Assembly: GCF_900142665.1 (NCBI RefSeq) | Contig: NZ_FRBR01000001.1 | Location: forward strand, 744,001 to 808,000 | DNA from: Roseovarius pacificus | GTDB lineage: Bacteria; Pseudomonadota; Alphaproteobacteria; Rhodobacterales; Rhodobacteraceae | Direction of reading: 5' to 3' | DNA length: 64,000 bases | Shown: piece by piece, positions 33,117 to 41,655 of the stretch | How the letters are laid out: every line of letters begins with the position of its first letter | Numbering within the stretch: position 1 is the first letter of the stretch | Notes under the pieces: model-generated | What the model saw: the letters and a program-made list of their open reading frames with translations, nothing else | Databases searched by the model: none | Told to the model about the DNA's origin: nothing | Translations under genes and position numbers: made by a program

Positions 33117-34325
33117 ATGATGCAAGACGTCTTTATCTGCGACTACATTCGCACACCGATAGGCCGCTTTGGAGGCGGGCTGTCCACGATCCGGCCCGAC
33201 GATCTCGGAGCCGTCCCGCTGCTGGCCCTGATCGCCCGAAACACCGCTGTGGACTGGGCGGCGGTGGACGACGTGATCTATGGCTGCGCCAACCAGGCTG
33301 GCGAAGACAACCGCAATGTGGCGCGCATGTCCCTGCTGCTGGCCGGGCTGCCGGAAACCGTGTCGGGCACCACGATAAACCGGCTCTGCGGATCGGGCAT
33401 GGATGCGGTGATCACCGGAGCGCGCGCAATCCGCGCGGGCGAGGCCGATCTGATCGTCGCCGGTGGCGTCGAAAGCATGAGCCGCGCGCCTTTCGTCATG
33501 CCCAAAGCCGAAAGCGCCTTCTCGCGTTCGAACGCGGTGTATGACACGACCATCGGCTGGCGTTTCGTCAATCCGCTCATGAAACAGCAATACGGCGTGG
33601 ATTCGATGCCCGAAACGGCCGAGAACGTGGCCGGGGATTTCGGCATCAACCGTGAAGATCAGGATGCCTTCGCACTCCGCTCGCAACAGCGGGCCGGGTT
33701 GGCGATAGACAACGGACGCCTTGCACAGGAAATCACCACCGTGTCCGTTCCGCAGCGCAAGGGCGATCCCCGTCAGATAACAACCGATGAACACCCGCGC
33801 CCGGACACCACACTCGAAAAGCTCGCGAAACTGCCCGCACCGTTTCGCGACGGCGGGACCGTCACGGCGGGCAATGCGTCGGGCGTGAACGATGGGGCAG
33901 CGGCCCTTGTTCTGGCCTCCGAACAGGCCGCCAAGGCGCACGGGCTCACCCCCATCGCCCGCATCCTCGGCGGTGCGGCTGCCGGTGTCGCCCCTCGCAT
34001 CATGGGGTTCGGTCCGGCCCCGGCCTCGCGAAAACTTGTGACCCGGCTTGGGATGACCGCCGACGATTTCGACGTGATCGAACTGAACGAAGCTTTCGCC
34101 AGCCAGGCCCTCGCCACCATGCGCGACCTGAAGATCGCCGATGACGATCCTCGTGTGAATCCCAATGGCGGCGCAATCGCCTTGGGTCATCCTCTGGGCA
34201 TGTCCGGTGCCCGGCTTGCGGGTACGGCGGCCCTGGAACTCAAACTGACGGGCGGGAAAAAGGCGCTTGCCACCATGTGCATCGGCGTCGGCCAAGGGAT
34301 CGCCATCGCGCTCGAGGCGGTCTGA
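33117..34325 (+). CDS. pcaF: 3-oxoadipyl-CoA thiolase-type acyltransferase, second copy
   Basis: The protein is 402 aa, with the nucleophile Cys91 in NRLCGSGMDA, GHPLGMSGAR, and MCIGVGQG near the end. Long blocks are identical to the thiolase at 5495-6694 (for example AGEADLIVAGGVESMSRAPF), so the two are paralogues of the same PcaF/PaaJ subtype. ATG codons at 33117 and 33120 are both possible; AGGAACAC precedes them. It lies 142 bases after rpoN and 400 bases before the sigma-54-driven Liv operon. It may finish degradation of the compound that operon imports. Confidence 0.9.
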   Translation: MMQDVFICDYIRTPIGRFGGGLSTIRPDDLGAVPLLALIARNTAVDWAAVDDVIYGCANQAGEDNRNVARMSLLLAGLPETVSGTTINRLCGSGMDAVITGARAIRAGEADLIVAGGVESMSRAPFVMPKAESAFSRSNAVYDTTIGWRFVNPLMKQQYGVDSMPETAENVAGDFGINREDQDAFALRSQQRAGLAIDNGRLAQEITTVSVPQRKGDPRQITTDEHPRPDTTLEKLAKLPAPFRDGGTVTAGNASGVNDGAAALVLASEQAAKAHGLTPIARILGGAAAGVAPRIMGFGPAPASRKLVTRLGMTADDFDVIELNEAFASQALATMRDLKIADDDPRVNPNGGAIALGHPLGMSGARLAGTAALELKLTGGKKALATMCIGVGQGIAIALEAV

Positions 34326-34342
34326 CGCCGCATTTTGCGCCC

Positions 34343-34381
34343 TCCGACAGCGGATACTGCATTGCATCGTCCGCTGTCGGA
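34343..34381. repeat. Perfect 12-base inverted repeat after pcaF2
   Basis: TCCGACAGCGGA (34343-34354) and TCCGCTGTCGGA (34370-34381) flank 15 bases that include TGCATTGCA. It could end the thiolase transcript, although no U-run follows, or serve as an upstream activator site for the sigma-54 promoter. Confidence 0.55.
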
Positions 34382-34637
34382 CAACACCGGATGACCTGAA
34401 TCGAGACACTTTAAATTCAGGCATACCTAGTGGGAACAAGCGCCGCGCAAATCATTTTTCTGTCGCCCCGCCGACACCGGAAAGAATTGCCCGATCATGC
34501 CCCGGCCCCGCGATAAAGACAAAATCGAACAGGCCCTTACCCCAAAAACGCCAATTCCCCTGCCGCAGCACACGAAACAAGGGTACTGTCGGCATCTCCC
34601 GCCCTTTCCGGGATAAAATTCACGCGCAAAATTAAAT

Positions 34638-34652
34638 AATGGCACGCATTTT
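34638..34652 (+). promoter_or_regulatory. Sigma-54 (-24/-12) promoter of the Liv-type operon
   Basis: TGGCACGCATTTTGC matches TGGCACG-N4-TTGC exactly; the following G departs from the preferred W. It lies 71 bases before the ATG of the binding-protein gene, almost the same distance as the rpoN element from rpoN. Confidence 0.82.
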
Positions 34653-34722
34653 GCGTCACATCCTGTGGCCGTCGCAGTGACGTGACCTTCAGTTTACCTG
34701 ACCCTAGGGAGGAGACCAGAAA

Positions 34723-35928
34723 ATGAAACTTTTGACAGGAGTAACCGCGACGATCGCGCTGTCGACCGGCATCGCCATGGCACAGGACGTGTCCGGAGAT
34801 GCGGTCAAGATCGGCGCCATGGTCGATATGACCGGCGTCTATTCCGCGAATGGCGGCATGGGTGCCGTCCTCGGTGCGGAAATGGCCATTGAGGATTTCG
34901 GCGGTGAAGTGAACGGCAAACCGATCGAACTGCTCTCGGCAAACTATCAGAACCGGGTCGACGTGGCCTCCAACCTTGCGCGCGAATGGGTCGACCAGGA
35001 AGGCGTGGACATGATCATTGAGTCCACCGACTCGGCCGCAGCCATCGCCATTCAGAATATCGGCAAGGAAAAGGATATCCTGACCGTCGCGGCCGGATCG
35101 GCTTCGACGGCGCTTACGAACAACGAATGCTCGCCGACCGGCATCCACTATGTCTATGACACGTTCGCCCTGGCGACCGGCACGGGAAATGCCATCGTCA
35201 AGAACGGCCTCACGGACTGGTTCTTCATTACAGCCGACTACGCGTTCGGGCATTCGCTCGAGGAAAACACCGCGACTGTCGTCAAGGAACTGGGCGGCAA
35301 CGTCATCAACACCGTCCGGCATCCGTTCAAGGCAACGGATTACAGTTCGTTCATCCTTCAGGCGCAATCTTCGGGCGCGCAGGTCGTTGCTTTCGCCAAT
35401 GCCGGCACCGACTTCAGCACGGCTCTGAAACAGGCCAGCGAATTCGGCGTCGTTCAGGGCGGACAGACCATCGCCGGTATGCTCGTCTTCCTGACCGATA
35501 TCTATGCCCTTGGCCTCGACGTTGCACAGGGCCTGACCTACACCACCGGGTTCTACTGGGATTACAACGACGAAACGCGCGCCTTCGCCGAACGTTTCAA
35601 GGAACGCCACGGCAGCATGCCCACGATGATTCATGCCGGGTTCTACTCGGCGGTCACGCATTACCTGAAGGGCGTCGAGGCCACCGGTTCGGACGATCCC
35701 GCAACGGTGCGCGCATGGATGGGCGAAAACCCGATCAACGACTTCTTCGCCAAGGATGGGTATATCCGCGAAGATGGCCGCATGATGCACACGATGTACC
35801 TGGCACAGGTGAAATCGCCCGAGGAATCCGAAGGCGAAGATGACGTTGCCAAGGTTCTGCGCGAAATCCCTGCCGAGGAAGCCTACATGCCGCTCGCCAA
35901 GAGCACCTGCTCCTTGGTGAATGGCTGA
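34723..35928 (+). CDS. Liv-type ABC transporter substrate-binding protein
   Basis: The protein is 401 aa with signal peptide MKLLTGVTATIALSTGIAMA. The periplasmic-binding type I fold shows VKIGAMVDMTGVYSANGGMGAVLGAEMAIEDFGGEVNGKPIELLSANYQNR, then DWFFITADYAFGHSLEENTATVVKELGG. GGGAGGAG gives a strong ribosome site. This family binds branched-chain amino acids, amides, urea or aromatic acids; the ligand is not determined. It is first in an operon driven by a sigma-54 promoter, and a 12-base-pair hairpin follows it, which typically raises binding-protein levels over the other subunits. Confidence 0.92.
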   Translation: MKLLTGVTATIALSTGIAMAQDVSGDAVKIGAMVDMTGVYSANGGMGAVLGAEMAIEDFGGEVNGKPIELLSANYQNRVDVASNLAREWVDQEGVDMIIESTDSAAAIAIQNIGKEKDILTVAAGSASTALTNNECSPTGIHYVYDTFALATGTGNAIVKNGLTDWFFITADYAFGHSLEENTATVVKELGGNVINTVRHPFKATDYSSFILQAQSSGAQVVAFANAGTDFSTALKQASEFGVVQGGQTIAGMLVFLTDIYALGLDVAQGLTYTTGFYWDYNDETRAFAERFKERHGSMPTMIHAGFYSAVTHYLKGVEATGSDDPATVRAWMGENPINDFFAKDGYIREDGRMMHTMYLAQVKSPEESEGEDDVAKVLREIPAEEAYMPLAKSTCSLVNG

Positions 35929-35941
35929 CATCATTTCCAAA

Positions 35942-35968
35942 GCGGTGCCTTTGCCTCAAAGGCACCGC
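35942..35968 (+). terminator. Attenuating hairpin after the binding-protein gene
   Basis: GCGGTGCCTTTG (35942-35953) pairs perfectly with CAAAGGCACCGC (35957-35968) around a three-base loop, 14 bases after the stop. No U-run follows. It sits where binding-protein operons usually carry a partial terminator or 3' stabiliser. Confidence 0.75.
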
Positions 35969-35991
35969 CAATCAGCAAGGACATCCTTCCC

Positions 35992-36777
35992 ATGACATCC
36001 CGCCATGATGACGGGGCCGATTATGTTCTCACGGCCAAGGGTTTGACCAAGGTCTTCGGGGGCATAAGGGCCGTAGACAACGTGGATCTTTCAGTGCGGC
36101 GCAACTCTATTCATGCGCTGATCGGTCCGAACGGGGCAGGCAAGACGACCTGTTTCAATCTTCTTACGAAATTTCTTACACCATCCAAAGGCACCATCAC
36201 TTACGAAGGTGAAGACGTCACCAATCTGGCTCCTGCGGCCATCGCCCAAAAGGGATTAGTGCGTTCATTCCAGATTTCGGCTGTATTCGGTGGCATGACC
36301 GTTCTCGAAAACGTTCGCCTCGCCCTTCAGCGACGCGTTCACGGTCGCTCCTTCGATTTCTGGCGGTCCAGCAAGTGCCTGAACAGCCTTGAGGACGAAG
36401 CCGTTCAATTGCTCGAGGACGTGGGACTGGAGGACTTCCTTCACGATCGCGCGGCAGACCTTCCTTATGGGCGCAAACGGGCACTGGAGATCGCGACGAC
36501 ACTGGCGCTGGACCCGCGCCTTCTGCTTCTGGACGAACCGCTGGCGGGTATGGGCCAGGAGGATATCGGCCGCACGTCGGATCTTATCAAACGTGTCGCG
36601 GAGACACGGACCGTTCTGATGGTCGAGCACAACCTTTCAGTCGTCGCCACACTTTCGGATCGCATCACGGTGCTCGCGCGCGGCGCGGTACTGGCCGAAG
36701 GAAATTACGCCGAAGTGTCCGAGGACCCGGCCGTTGTGGAAGCTTATATCGGAGAGCCGAATGACACATACGATTGA
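35992..36777 (+). CDS. livG: Liv-type ABC ATP-binding protein (LivG)
   Basis: The protein is 261 aa. Walker A is GPNGAGKTT (45-53), LivG-type TKFLTPSKGTITYEGEDVTNL and GLVRSFQISAVFGGMTVLENVRLA, signature LPYGRKRALEIATTLA, Walker B LLLLDEPLAGM, and MVEHNLSVV. The signature is LPYG rather than LSGG, as in many LivG homologues. Its end overlaps the livF start. Confidence 0.93.
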   Translation: MTSRHDDGADYVLTAKGLTKVFGGIRAVDNVDLSVRRNSIHALIGPNGAGKTTCFNLLTKFLTPSKGTITYEGEDVTNLAPAAIAQKGLVRSFQISAVFGGMTVLENVRLALQRRVHGRSFDFWRSSKCLNSLEDEAVQLLEDVGLEDFLHDRAADLPYGRKRALEIATTLALDPRLLLLDEPLAGMGQEDIGRTSDLIKRVAETRTVLMVEHNLSVVATLSDRITVLARGAVLAEGNYAEVSEDPAVVEAYIGEPNDTYD

Positions 36778-37510
36778 GAAATCCCAGGCGGACACACCCG
36801 GCCCCGAAACCCAGGCCATGCTTGAGGTTCAGGGGCTGAATGGCTGGTACGGCGAAAGCCACGTGCTGCATGACGTCAACCTGACCGTCAACAAGGGCGA
36901 GGTTGTTACCCTTCTGGGCCGCAATGGCGCCGGGAAGACGACGACACTCAAGGCCATCATGGGGCTCCTGAAATCCCGCAGCGGCAGTATCCGCTTCAAT
37001 GGCACGGAACTGATCGACCTGCCCGCGCGCGATATCGCCAGGCTCGGCATCGGGTATGTGCCCGATGATCGCGGGATATTCGGCAGCCTGTCGGTGCTCG
37101 AAAACCTGCTTTTGCCACCCAAGGTGGCGGATGGCGGTTTTGATCTGCCGGCGATCTACGAGTTGTTCCCGAACCTGGAGGAACGCCTGGACAGCTATGG
37201 CAACAAACTGTCGGGCGGGGAACAGCAGATGCTGTCCATCGCGCGGATTCTCCGCACGGGCGCACTGTTCGTTCTCATGGACGAGCCGACCGAAGGGCTG
37301 GCCCCGGTGATCATTCACCAGATCGGCCACACCGTCCGGCGCCTCAAGAAAGCAGGGTTCACGATCCTGCTGGTGGAGCAGAACTTCCACTTTGCGCGCG
37401 AACTCGCCGATCGTCATTACATCGTGCAGGAGGGCAAGGTCGTCGACCAGTTCCGCAACGATGAGATCGCGGACAACCTGGAAAAAATCCAAGGCTATCT
37501 TGGCATATAA
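36761..37510 (+). CDS. livF: Liv-type ABC ATP-binding protein (LivF)
   Basis: The protein is 249 aa from ATG 36761, overlapping livG by 17 bases with GGAG upstream. Walker A is GRNGAGKTT (53-61), then IGYVPDDRGIFGSLSVLENLLL, signature LSGGEQQMLSIAR, Walker B LFVLMDEPTEGLAP and LVEQNFHFA. These are LivF hallmarks. It has a ~20-residue N-terminal extension before the first beta strand. Confidence 0.93.
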   Translation: MTHTIEKSQADTPGPETQAMLEVQGLNGWYGESHVLHDVNLTVNKGEVVTLLGRNGAGKTTTLKAIMGLLKSRSGSIRFNGTELIDLPARDIARLGIGYVPDDRGIFGSLSVLENLLLPPKVADGGFDLPAIYELFPNLEERLDSYGNKLSGGEQQMLSIARILRTGALFVLMDEPTEGLAPVIIHQIGHTVRRLKKAGFTILLVEQNFHFARELADRHYIVQEGKVVDQFRNDEIADNLEKIQGYLGI

Positions 37511-37521
37511 GGAAACTAACT

Positions 37522-38409
37522 ATGTTCGAGCTATTGGGAATTCCGCCACAGGCTCTTTTCGGCCAAGTGCTCCTTGGACTGATCAACGGATCCTTCTATG
37601 CGGTTCTGAGCCTTGGTCTTGCGGTCATTTTCGGCCTGCTGAACATCATCAACTTCGCGCATGGGGCCCTTTACATGATGGGCGCGTTCGTGTCGTGGAT
37701 GCTGCTGACATATCTGGGCATTCCATTCTGGTTTGCCCTGGTGATCTCGCCGCTGGTGGTGGGCGCACTGGGCATGGTGATCGAACGCACCATGCTTCGC
37801 CCGCTGCATGAGCTGGATCACCTCTACAGCCTGCTTCTGACCTTCGGCCTGACACTCGTCATCACCGGGGTGTTCCAGAACTTCTATGGCGTCTCGGGCA
37901 AGCCCTATCCCATTCCGGCGGCACTGACCGGGGTCATGAATCTGGGCTTCATGTTCCTGCCCATATACCGGGGCTTCATCATCGTGATGGCGGTGATCGT
38001 GTGTTTCGCCACCTGGTTCCTGATCGAGAAAACGCGGCTCGGCTCCTACCTGCGCGCCGCGACCGAAAATCCCGAGATGGTCAGCGCGTTCGGAATCAAC
38101 GTCCCGCTTCTGGTCACCCTGACCTATGGCTTCGGCGTTGCCCTGTCGGCATTCGCAGGGGTGCTGGCGGCGCCGGTCTATTCGGTCAACCCGGTGATGG
38201 GCAACGACCTGATCATCGTGGTGTTCGCGGTCATCGTGATCGGCGGTATGGGCTCGATCATGGGGGCGATCATCGGGGGCTTTTCGCTGGGTCTGGTCGA
38301 GGGGCTGACCAAGGTTTTCTACCCGGAAGCCTCGACAACGATCATCTTCATAATCATGGCGCTTGTTCTGCTGTTCAAACCCAGCGGCATCTTCGGGCGG
38401 GAGGTTTAA
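37522..38409 (+). CDS. livH: Liv-type ABC permease (LivH)
   Basis: The protein is 295 aa with about eight helices. LivH signatures are GLINGSFYAVLSLGLAVIFGLLNIINFAHGALYMMGAF and the EAA-like VVFAVIVIGGMGSIMGAIIGG near 240. It forms the inner-membrane channel with LivM. It starts 11 bases after livF. Confidence 0.94.
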   Translation: MFELLGIPPQALFGQVLLGLINGSFYAVLSLGLAVIFGLLNIINFAHGALYMMGAFVSWMLLTYLGIPFWFALVISPLVVGALGMVIERTMLRPLHELDHLYSLLLTFGLTLVITGVFQNFYGVSGKPYPIPAALTGVMNLGFMFLPIYRGFIIVMAVIVCFATWFLIEKTRLGSYLRAATENPEMVSAFGINVPLLVTLTYGFGVALSAFAGVLAAPVYSVNPVMGNDLIIVVFAVIVIGGMGSIMGAIIGGFSLGLVEGLTKVFYPEASTTIIFIIMALVLLFKPSGIFGREV

Positions 38410-38412
38410 ATC

Positions 38413-39414
38413 ATGTCAAAACAAGCCGAAACAACGAACCGGACCACGGCAATTCACCAGAGTCGCCCGCCTTCGGATGCGCGCGCACGGATGACGCGCC
38501 ATCACATGATCGTTTTTGCCCTGATCGGGCTGTTCGTGGTGATCGCTCCGCAGTTCCTGTACCCGGTGTTCGTCATGAAGCTGCTTTGCTTTGCACTGTT
38601 CGCAATGGCCTTTAACCTGATGCTCGGGTTTGGCGGGCTGTTGTCCTTCGGGCACGCGGCTTTCTTCGGCGGCGCGGCGTATGCGGCGGGTTACGCGGCC
38701 AAGGTCTGGGGCTGGCCGCCGGAACTGGCCATCGCCTTCGCGGTGCTGGTCGCCGCTGTCATGGGCGCAGCGTTCGGGTTCCTGGCGATCAAAAGCCGGG
38801 GCATCTATTTCGCCATGATCACGCTGGCCTTTGCCCAGATGGTGTATTTCTACGCCTTGCAGGCCCCCATAACGGGGGGCGAAGACGGCATGCAGAGCAT
38901 TCCGCGCAACGCCCTTTTCGGCCTTGTGGACATGTCCGGAGACGGTCCCTTCTACTGGATGGTGGTGGTGATCTTCATCATCGGCGTCCTGTTCATGTAC
39001 AGGGTCATCCACTCGCCCTTCGGCGAGGTCCTGAAAGGTATCCGCGAGAACGAGCCGCGCATGATCTCGCTCGGGTATCAGGTGCAGCGCTACAAGCTTC
39101 TGACCTTCGTGATCTCCGCCGCCCTGTCGGGCCTTGCGGGGGGCACCAAGGCGCTTGTCTTCCACCTGGCGTCACTGGTGGATGTCCACTGGACCATGTC
39201 CGGCGAAGTCGTTCTGATGACCCTGATCGGGGGGATGGGGACGATCTTCGGCCCGATTGTCGGGGCGACGGTCATCGTTACGATGCAGAATTATCTCGCC
39301 AATCTGGGGTCGCTCGTGCTGATCATTCAGGGGGCGGTATTCATCGTTTGCGTTCTGACCTTCCGCGAAGGCATCGTCGGCGTTATTGCCAAATGGCTCA
39401 AGACACGCCTGTAA
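38413..39414 (+). CDS. livM: Liv-type ABC permease (LivM)
   Basis: The protein is 333 aa. It has the LivM core LMLGFGGLLSFGHAAFFGGAAYAAGYAAK, GFLAIKSRGIYFAMITLAFAQMVYF and LMTLIGGMGTIFGPIVGA. A ~35-residue polar N-terminus precedes the first helix. It starts three bases after livH. A GC-rich hairpin follows before the CoA-transferase gene. Confidence 0.94.
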   Translation: MSKQAETTNRTTAIHQSRPPSDARARMTRHHMIVFALIGLFVVIAPQFLYPVFVMKLLCFALFAMAFNLMLGFGGLLSFGHAAFFGGAAYAAGYAAKVWGWPPELAIAFAVLVAAVMGAAFGFLAIKSRGIYFAMITLAFAQMVYFYALQAPITGGEDGMQSIPRNALFGLVDMSGDGPFYWMVVVIFIIGVLFMYRVIHSPFGEVLKGIRENEPRMISLGYQVQRYKLLTFVISAALSGLAGGTKALVFHLASLVDVHWTMSGEVVLMTLIGGMGTIFGPIVGATVIVTMQNYLANLGSLVLIIQGAVFIVCVLTFREGIVGVIAKWLKTRL

Positions 39415-39424
39415 TCGAAAACGT

Positions 39425-39444
39425 GGCCCGCCTGCGGGCGGGCC
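39425..39444 (+). terminator. GC-rich hairpin after livM
   Basis: GGCCCGCC (39425-39432) pairs with GGCGGGCC (39437-39444) around four bases in the 75-base gap before the CaiB-type gene. There is no U-run, so transcription may read on into the two enzyme genes. Confidence 0.5.
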
Positions 39445-39489
39445 GCCTCTGCGAACCACTCGAAACTTCAAAATCTCCGAGGCAAACTC

Positions 39490-40641
39490 ATGGCAACCCC
39501 ATTGGACAATATCCGCGTTCTGGATTTTTCAACCCTTCTGCCGGGGCCGATGGCAACGCTTTTCCTGGCCGAAGCCGGTGCGGAAGTCATCAAGATCGAA
39601 CGCCCCGGACGCGGCGAGGAAATGCGCAGCTATGTTCCGAAATGGGGCGAGGACAGCGCCAATTTCGCCATGCTGAACCGCGGCAAGAAATCGCTGGCGC
39701 TGAACCTCAAGGAAGCCGGGGAACGTGAGCGCCTGATCCCGCTCCTGAAAGAGGCCGATATTCTGGTCGAACAATTCCGGCCCGGAGTGATGGAAAGACT
39801 GGGATTTGGCTATGACGATGTCGCCGCGATCAATCCCGGCATCATTTACTGTTCCATCACCGGCTACGGGCAATCTGGACCAAAGGCCGCGCGCGCCGGG
39901 CATGACCTCAACTATATCGGGGACAGCGGATTGCTGGCCCTCGCTTGCGGTACCCCCGACACGCCCGTGATCCCCCCCGCCCTGATCGCGGACATCGCGG
40001 GCGGCACATATCCTGCGGTGTTCAACATCCTTCTGGCGCTGCGGGAACGCGACCGGACCGGCAAGGGGGCCCATATCGACATCGCCATGTGCGACAACCT
40101 TTTCCCATTCATGTACTGGGCACTGGCAGAAGGACAGGTCACCGGCGACTGGCCCGGCAACGGCGACTCTCTCGTGACCGGGGGCTCCTGTCGTTACAGG
40201 CTCTATCCGACGCGTGACAACCGTTTCGTTGCCGCAGCCCCTCTCGAACAAAAGTTCTGGGATATATTTTCCGAAGCCATCGGGCTGGACCCCGCTCTTC
40301 GTGATGATGGTAAAGACCCGCAAGCCACAACCGATGCCGTGGCCCGGATCATTGCCGCGCATGACGCCGACCACTGGCAGACCGTTTTCGAAAAGGCCGA
40401 TTGCTGCTGTTCCGTGGTTCAATCGCTGCAAGACGCCGTGTCAGATCCGCATTTCAAAAGCCGTGGGGTTCTGGACCGCACAGTCGAAAATGCCTCGGGG
40501 GAGCGCACCATGGCGTTGCCCGTACCAGTGGTCCCGCAATACCGCACTTCGCAGGAAACATCCCGCGCCCCGTCCCTCGGCGCCGATAACGATATGATGC
40601 CCCGAATTGGAGCCTCGGAAATAACGGAGAAACCGCAATGA
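39490..40641 (+). CDS. CaiB/BaiF family III CoA-transferase
   Basis: The protein is 383 aa. It starts with the family's IRVLDFSTLLPGPMATLFLAEAGAEVIKIERPG. The catalytic aspartate that forms the acyl-enzyme is Asp139 in ARAGHDLNY, followed by SGLLALACG. It moves CoA between carboxylic acids in the cytoplasm; alpha-methylacyl-CoA racemase is a related activity. Its stop overlaps the quinone-oxidoreductase start (ATGA). As it follows the Liv importer, it may activate the imported acid. Substrate is not determined. Confidence 0.88.
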   Translation: MATPLDNIRVLDFSTLLPGPMATLFLAEAGAEVIKIERPGRGEEMRSYVPKWGEDSANFAMLNRGKKSLALNLKEAGERERLIPLLKEADILVEQFRPGVMERLGFGYDDVAAINPGIIYCSITGYGQSGPKAARAGHDLNYIGDSGLLALACGTPDTPVIPPALIADIAGGTYPAVFNILLALRERDRTGKGAHIDIAMCDNLFPFMYWALAEGQVTGDWPGNGDSLVTGGSCRYRLYPTRDNRFVAAAPLEQKFWDIFSEAIGLDPALRDDGKDPQATTDAVARIIAAHDADHWQTVFEKADCCCSVVQSLQDAVSDPHFKSRGVLDRTVENASGERTMALPVPVVPQYRTSQETSRAPSLGADNDMMPRIGASEITEKPQ

Positions 40642-41627
40642 AGGCCGTTCTTGTCCGTGAATTCGGCCCCGTGGACACGGCCCGCGTCGAAGACCTTCCG
40701 GAACCGACACCCGGTCCCGGCGAGGTTGTCGTCGACCTGCGCGCCGCCGAAGTGAATTTTCCCGACATTCTCGTGATGGAAGGGAAATACCAGGTAAAGC
40801 CCCCCCTTCCCTTTTCGCCCGGCAAGGCCGGGGCCGGCGTGATTTCGTCGATAGGGCAAGACGTAAGCGGCCTTGAGGTTGGCGATCATGTCGCCATTCA
40901 GGCCGAATACGGCACCTATGCGGGTCAAATCGCGATCACCGCAGACAACTGCCACCCGATGCCGGATGATATGCCGTTCGAGGTCGGGGCGGCGCTCGGC
41001 CTTGTTTATCAGACCGCGCATTTCGCTCTGATCGAGCGCGCCGCCATGAAACCCGGCGACACAGTGCTGGTGTTGGGGGCGTCAGGCGGTGTCGGATCAG
41101 CCGCCGTGCAACTGGCGCGCGCGATGGGGGCCGGTGTCGTGATCGGTGGCGTCAAGGGCGCGCGCAATGCCGAACTCGCGCGCGCGGCAGGATGCGACGA
41201 AACGGTCGATCTGGGGATGGACAATCTGCGCGACGGGCTGCGCGACAAGGTTCGCATGGCCACTGACGGACACGGTGCCGATGTCGTCATCGACCCGGTC
41301 GGCGGCGCTGTGACCGAGGCCGCGCTGCGGGCGATGGCCTGGCGCGGGCGGCTGGTTGTCGTGGGCTTTGCCGCAGGAGAGATTCCCACGATCAAGGCCA
41401 ATTACCTGCTGGTCAAGAATATCGCCGTGTCGGGCCTGCAATGGTCGGATTACCGCGAACGCGACCCGGCATGGGTACATCGCGTGCAACAGGACATCTT
41501 CGACCTCTGGTCACAGGGCAAGCTGTCGCCGCAAATTGCAGACACCCTGCCGCTGGATCAATTCTCGGACGCGCTGCAACGCCTGCAAGAAGGCCGCGCA
41601 CATGGCAAGATCATCCTGACCCCTTGA
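40638..41627 (+). CDS. NADPH:quinone oxidoreductase, zinc-free MDR family
   Basis: The protein is 329 aa. It has the GroES-like start (MKAVLVREFGPVDTARVEDLPEPTPGPGEVVVDLRAAEVNFPD), the quinone-oxidoreductase YQTAHFALIERAAMKPGDTVLVLGASGGVGSAAVQLARAMGA, and lacks the zinc-ligand cysteines of alcohol dehydrogenases. Related enzymes also reduce enoyl-CoA or enone groups. It is co-translated with the CoA-transferase, so a 2-enoyl-type intermediate is a fair guess. It converges on the GntR-led operon. Confidence 0.88.
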   Translation: MKAVLVREFGPVDTARVEDLPEPTPGPGEVVVDLRAAEVNFPDILVMEGKYQVKPPLPFSPGKAGAGVISSIGQDVSGLEVGDHVAIQAEYGTYAGQIAITADNCHPMPDDMPFEVGAALGLVYQTAHFALIERAAMKPGDTVLVLGASGGVGSAAVQLARAMGAGVVIGGVKGARNAELARAAGCDETVDLGMDNLRDGLRDKVRMATDGHGADVVIDPVGGAVTEAALRAMAWRGRLVVVGFAAGEIPTIKANYLLVKNIAVSGLQWSDYRERDPAWVHRVQQDIFDLWSQGKLSPQIADTLPLDQFSDALQRLQEGRAHGKIILTP

Positions 41628-41655
41628 GCGGGACGCGCAGGGCCCGCGCCCCCTG

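Larger units (their letters stand above)
34326..34722. other. Intergenic region between pcaF2 and the Liv-type operon
   Basis: About 400 bases. It holds a 12-base perfect inverted repeat right after the thiolase, a run of short C-rich and A-rich patches, and a -24/-12 promoter at 34638. The spacing from repeat to promoter (~260 bases) leaves room for enhancer-binding-protein sites. No gene is apparent. Confidence 0.55.
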
